From contig CAYTYA010000070.1 of assembly GCA_964442015.1 (NCBI GenBank), positions 1-9,022 on the forward strand: 9,022 nt of DNA, read 5' to 3'. Positions 7,771 to 9,022 of the stretch are shown one piece after another. This DNA comes from GCA-002701945 sp964442015 (GTDB lineage: Bacteria > Fidelibacterota > Marinisomatia > Marinisomatales > TCS55). The position numbers and the translations under genes are program-made. A model generated the notes under the pieces. It searched no databases. It was not told where the DNA came from and saw only the letters and a list, made by a program, of their open reading frames with translations. How positions within the stretch are numbered: position 1 is the stretch's first letter; every line of letters begins with the position of its first letter.

Positions 7771-7843
7771 TGATCCCGGTGCGACTCGAACGCACGGCCA
7801 ATGGCTTAAAAGGCCACTGCTCTACCAACTGAGCTACGGGATC
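7771..7843 (-). tRNA. tRNA-Lys, anticodon TTT
   Basis: The 73 bases fold as a full cloverleaf. The acceptor arms GATCCCG and CGGGATC pair perfectly, the D arm is GCTC...GAGC, and the anticodon stem is GTGGC/GCCAT with one G-T pair. The T arm is GTGCG-TTCGAGT-CGCAC. The anticodon loop CTTTTAA places TTT at 7810-7808, which reads AAA and AAG. The discriminator base is A and CCA is not encoded, so a CCA-adding enzyme must finish it. It lies 77 bases downstream of upp on the same strand; I see no convincing terminator or promoter in that gap (7844-7920), so co-transcription is possible. Confidence 0.97.
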
Positions 7844-7920
7844 ATCCTATGCTAAAATAAGGTGCCAAAGTTAGCTATTTGTTAGCGTGAATAGTATGGG
7901 AAATTATTATTCTATTAATA

Positions 7921-8559
7921 TTACTCTGTACCATAAAGACGATCGCCTGCATCACCTAGGCCGGGAACAATATATTTATTTTTATTAAGCCTCTCATCTA
8001 ATGCACCAGTATATATATTTACATCCTGATGATGATTACAAAATTCATTCATTCCTTCAGGAGAGGAAATAATACAAATTGAATGTATATCTTTTGCACC
8101 AAGATCTTTTAGCCTATTTATAGCAGCAATCATTGTCCCACCAGTTGCAAGCATTGGGTCCAAAACTATAAAAGTTTTTTGATCTGCTTGTTTAGGTATT
8201 TTAAAATAATAATCTATAGGTTGATGTGTATTATGATCTCTCTCCATACCTATATAACCTACTCGTCCATTTGGGATTAGATTTAACATTCCTTCTACCA
8301 TTCCTAATCCCGCACGGAGAATAGGAACGATTACAATATTATCTAATTTGATATTGTATCCTTTTGAAAAAGTAATTGGAGTTTCTATTTCACAGTTTGA
8401 TAGTGTGAGTTCCTTTGTTGCTTGATATGCAAGAAGGCTTGTTATTTCTGTAGTTAACTCTCGGAACTCTTTTGATTTAGTTTTTATATCTCTCAGAATA
8501 GATAGCTTATGTTTAATTAAAGCGTGATCAACAATATGAAAATTGTCTGGAATATTCAT
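7921..8559 (-). CDS. upp: Uracil phosphoribosyltransferase
   Basis: This enzyme converts uracil and PRPP into UMP and pyrophosphate, the uracil salvage step in the cytosol. At 212 residues it has the normal length (E. coli has 208). VPILRAGLGM (78-87) is a family signature. VLDPMLATGGTM (132-143) is the PRPP-binding loop, and YIVPGLGDAGDRLYGT (196-211) is the C-terminal uracil-binding block. All key motifs are intact. The N-terminal part HALIKHKLSILRD (12-24) aligns with the usual start, so ATG 8559 is right, although no Shine-Dalgarno precedes it. It begins 7 bases after the queF stop on the same strand, so the two are surely co-transcribed. No pyrimidine-responsive attenuator is visible, because the upstream space is coding. 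Confidence 0.96.
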   Translation of the reverse strand: MNIPDNFHIVDHALIKHKLSILRDIKTKSKEFRELTTEITSLLAYQATKELTLSNCEIETPITFSKGYNIKLDNIVIVPILRAGLGMVEGMLNLIPNGRVGYIGMERDHNTHQPIDYYFKIPKQADQKTFIVLDPMLATGGTMIAAINRLKDLGAKDIHSICIISSPEGMNEFCNHHQDVNIYTGALDERLNKNKYIVPGLGDAGDRLYGTE

Positions 8560-8566
8560 TGTTAAA

Positions 8567-8956
8567 TTAATCTAACGCACCCTCAACACATGTAGTATCA
8601 AAGCCGCCTCTTGTATTATAAATTGTAGTTACCTGTAATCTATTTGTATCTAAAAGGTTTTTTAAATCATTATAGATTCTTTTTGTAGCAGCTTCTTGAT
8701 AGATACCTACATTGCGAAAAGAAATTATATAATATTTCAGTGATTTTAACTCAACACATTTACCCCCTTCAGGGAAATATTCTATTTTTAAATATGAGTA
8801 GTCAGGTAAACCACTAAAAGGACAAACAGCAGAAAATTCATCTGTTTCTGTGATGATATATTGGTTTGGACTATCAAAAAGAAAAGTTTCTAAATATTCA
8901 GCATTAATTAGTTCTTCCGAACCATATTCTAATTTTAATCCTTCGGCTTTTGGCAT
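8567..8956 (-). CDS. queF: NADPH-dependent 7-cyano-7-deazaguanine (preQ0) reductase, type I short form
   Basis: QueF reduces the nitrile of preQ0 to the amine preQ1, a late step in making the queuosine of GUN-anticodon tRNAs. The 129-residue protein is a single-domain (type I) form. The nucleophile Cys45 lies in AVCPFSGLPDY, where Asp52 is the second catalytic residue. ELKSLKYY (69-76) is the QueF family motif, FRNVGIYQE (80-88) follows, and YNTRGGFD (113-120) matches the conserved RGG block. Glu88 is retained, but the residue before it is Gln where Bacillus QueF has His96. The tunnel-fold homologue FolE is excluded by the QueF motif and the Cys/Asp pair. ATG 8956 starts only 13 bases from the 3' end of tRNA-Lys(CTT) and has no Shine-Dalgarno, so its mRNA probably arises from a shared tRNA transcript. 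upp follows 7 bases downstream. Confidence 0.92.
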   Translation of the reverse strand: MPKAEGLKLEYGSEELINAEYLETFLFDSPNQYIITETDEFSAVCPFSGLPDYSYLKIEYFPEGGKCVELKSLKYYIISFRNVGIYQEAATKRIYNDLKNLLDTNRLQVTTIYNTRGGFDTTCVEGALD

Positions 8957-8969
8957 ATTATTTATTTTG

Positions 8970-9022
8970 TGACCCCGGAAGGACTCGAACCTTCAACCAA
9001 TTGATTAAGAGTCAACTGCTCT
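8970..9022 (-). tRNA. tRNA-Lys, anticodon CTT; 5' end cut by window edge
   Basis: The last 53 bases of a tRNA are present, from the end of the D stem to the discriminator. The anticodon stem is GTTGA/TCAAT around the loop CTCTTAA, giving CTT at 9009-9007, which reads AAG. The T arm is GAAGG-TTCGAGT-CCTTC and the 3' acceptor arm is CGGGGTC followed by discriminator A. CCA is not encoded. About 20 bases, holding the 5' acceptor arm and part of the D arm, lie beyond the edge. It is distinct in stem sequence from the TTT isoacceptor at 7771-7843. Confidence 0.93.

Noticed and set aside
7844..7920. Promoter or terminator between upp and tRNA-Lys(TTT)
   Set aside because: Only short AT-rich repeats such as AATAG/CTATT and two TTAGC copies are present, with no strong hairpin, U-tract or convincing -35/-10 pair.

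Overview
The window is AT-rich and densely coded. It holds six protein genes and two lysine tRNA genes, and I see no mobile element, CRISPR array or phage gene. The genes suggest a bacterium of the Bacteroidota/FCB type, possibly a marine relative such as Marinimicrobia. The reasons are a paired amino-acid-lipid acyltransferase operon of the Bacteroides GlsA/GlsB kind, mostly absent Shine-Dalgarno sequences, and low GC. Placement is inference only. The standard genetic code fits: TGA, TAA and TAG all end genes, and Trp is TGG.

Positions 1-5661 (minus strand) hold a two-gene unit. First comes a 1106-residue membrane protein with one intact CPBP (CAAX/Abi-type) intramembrane protease domain. 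Four bases later comes gcvP, the glycine decarboxylase P-protein of the glycine cleavage system, whose 3' end runs off the left edge. The membrane protein is an end-to-end internal duplication, and its second copy has lost the protease residues.

Positions 5662-5905 separate two divergent units. This gap holds a plausible minus-strand -10 box, one good Shine-Dalgarno sequence and an inverted-repeat element (5800-5877). That element can fold as an 11-bp closing stem around an 8-bp hairpin in the leader of the plus-strand operon.

Positions 5906-7725 (plus strand) hold two start/stop-overlapping acyltransferase genes: a PlsC-like O-acyltransferase (glsA/olsA-like) and a GNAT-fold N-acyltransferase (glsB/olsB-like). 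Together they probably N-acylate an amino acid (glycine or ornithine) and then O-acylate the product to make a phosphorus-free membrane lipid.

Positions 7771-9022 (minus strand) read tRNA-Lys(CTT) (cut by the right edge), queF (queuosine precursor nitrile reductase), upp (uracil salvage) and tRNA-Lys(TTT), closely spaced and probably at least partly co-transcribed. Most of the window is housekeeping. The least explained items are the duplicated protease-like membrane protein and the structured leader upstream of the lipid operon.
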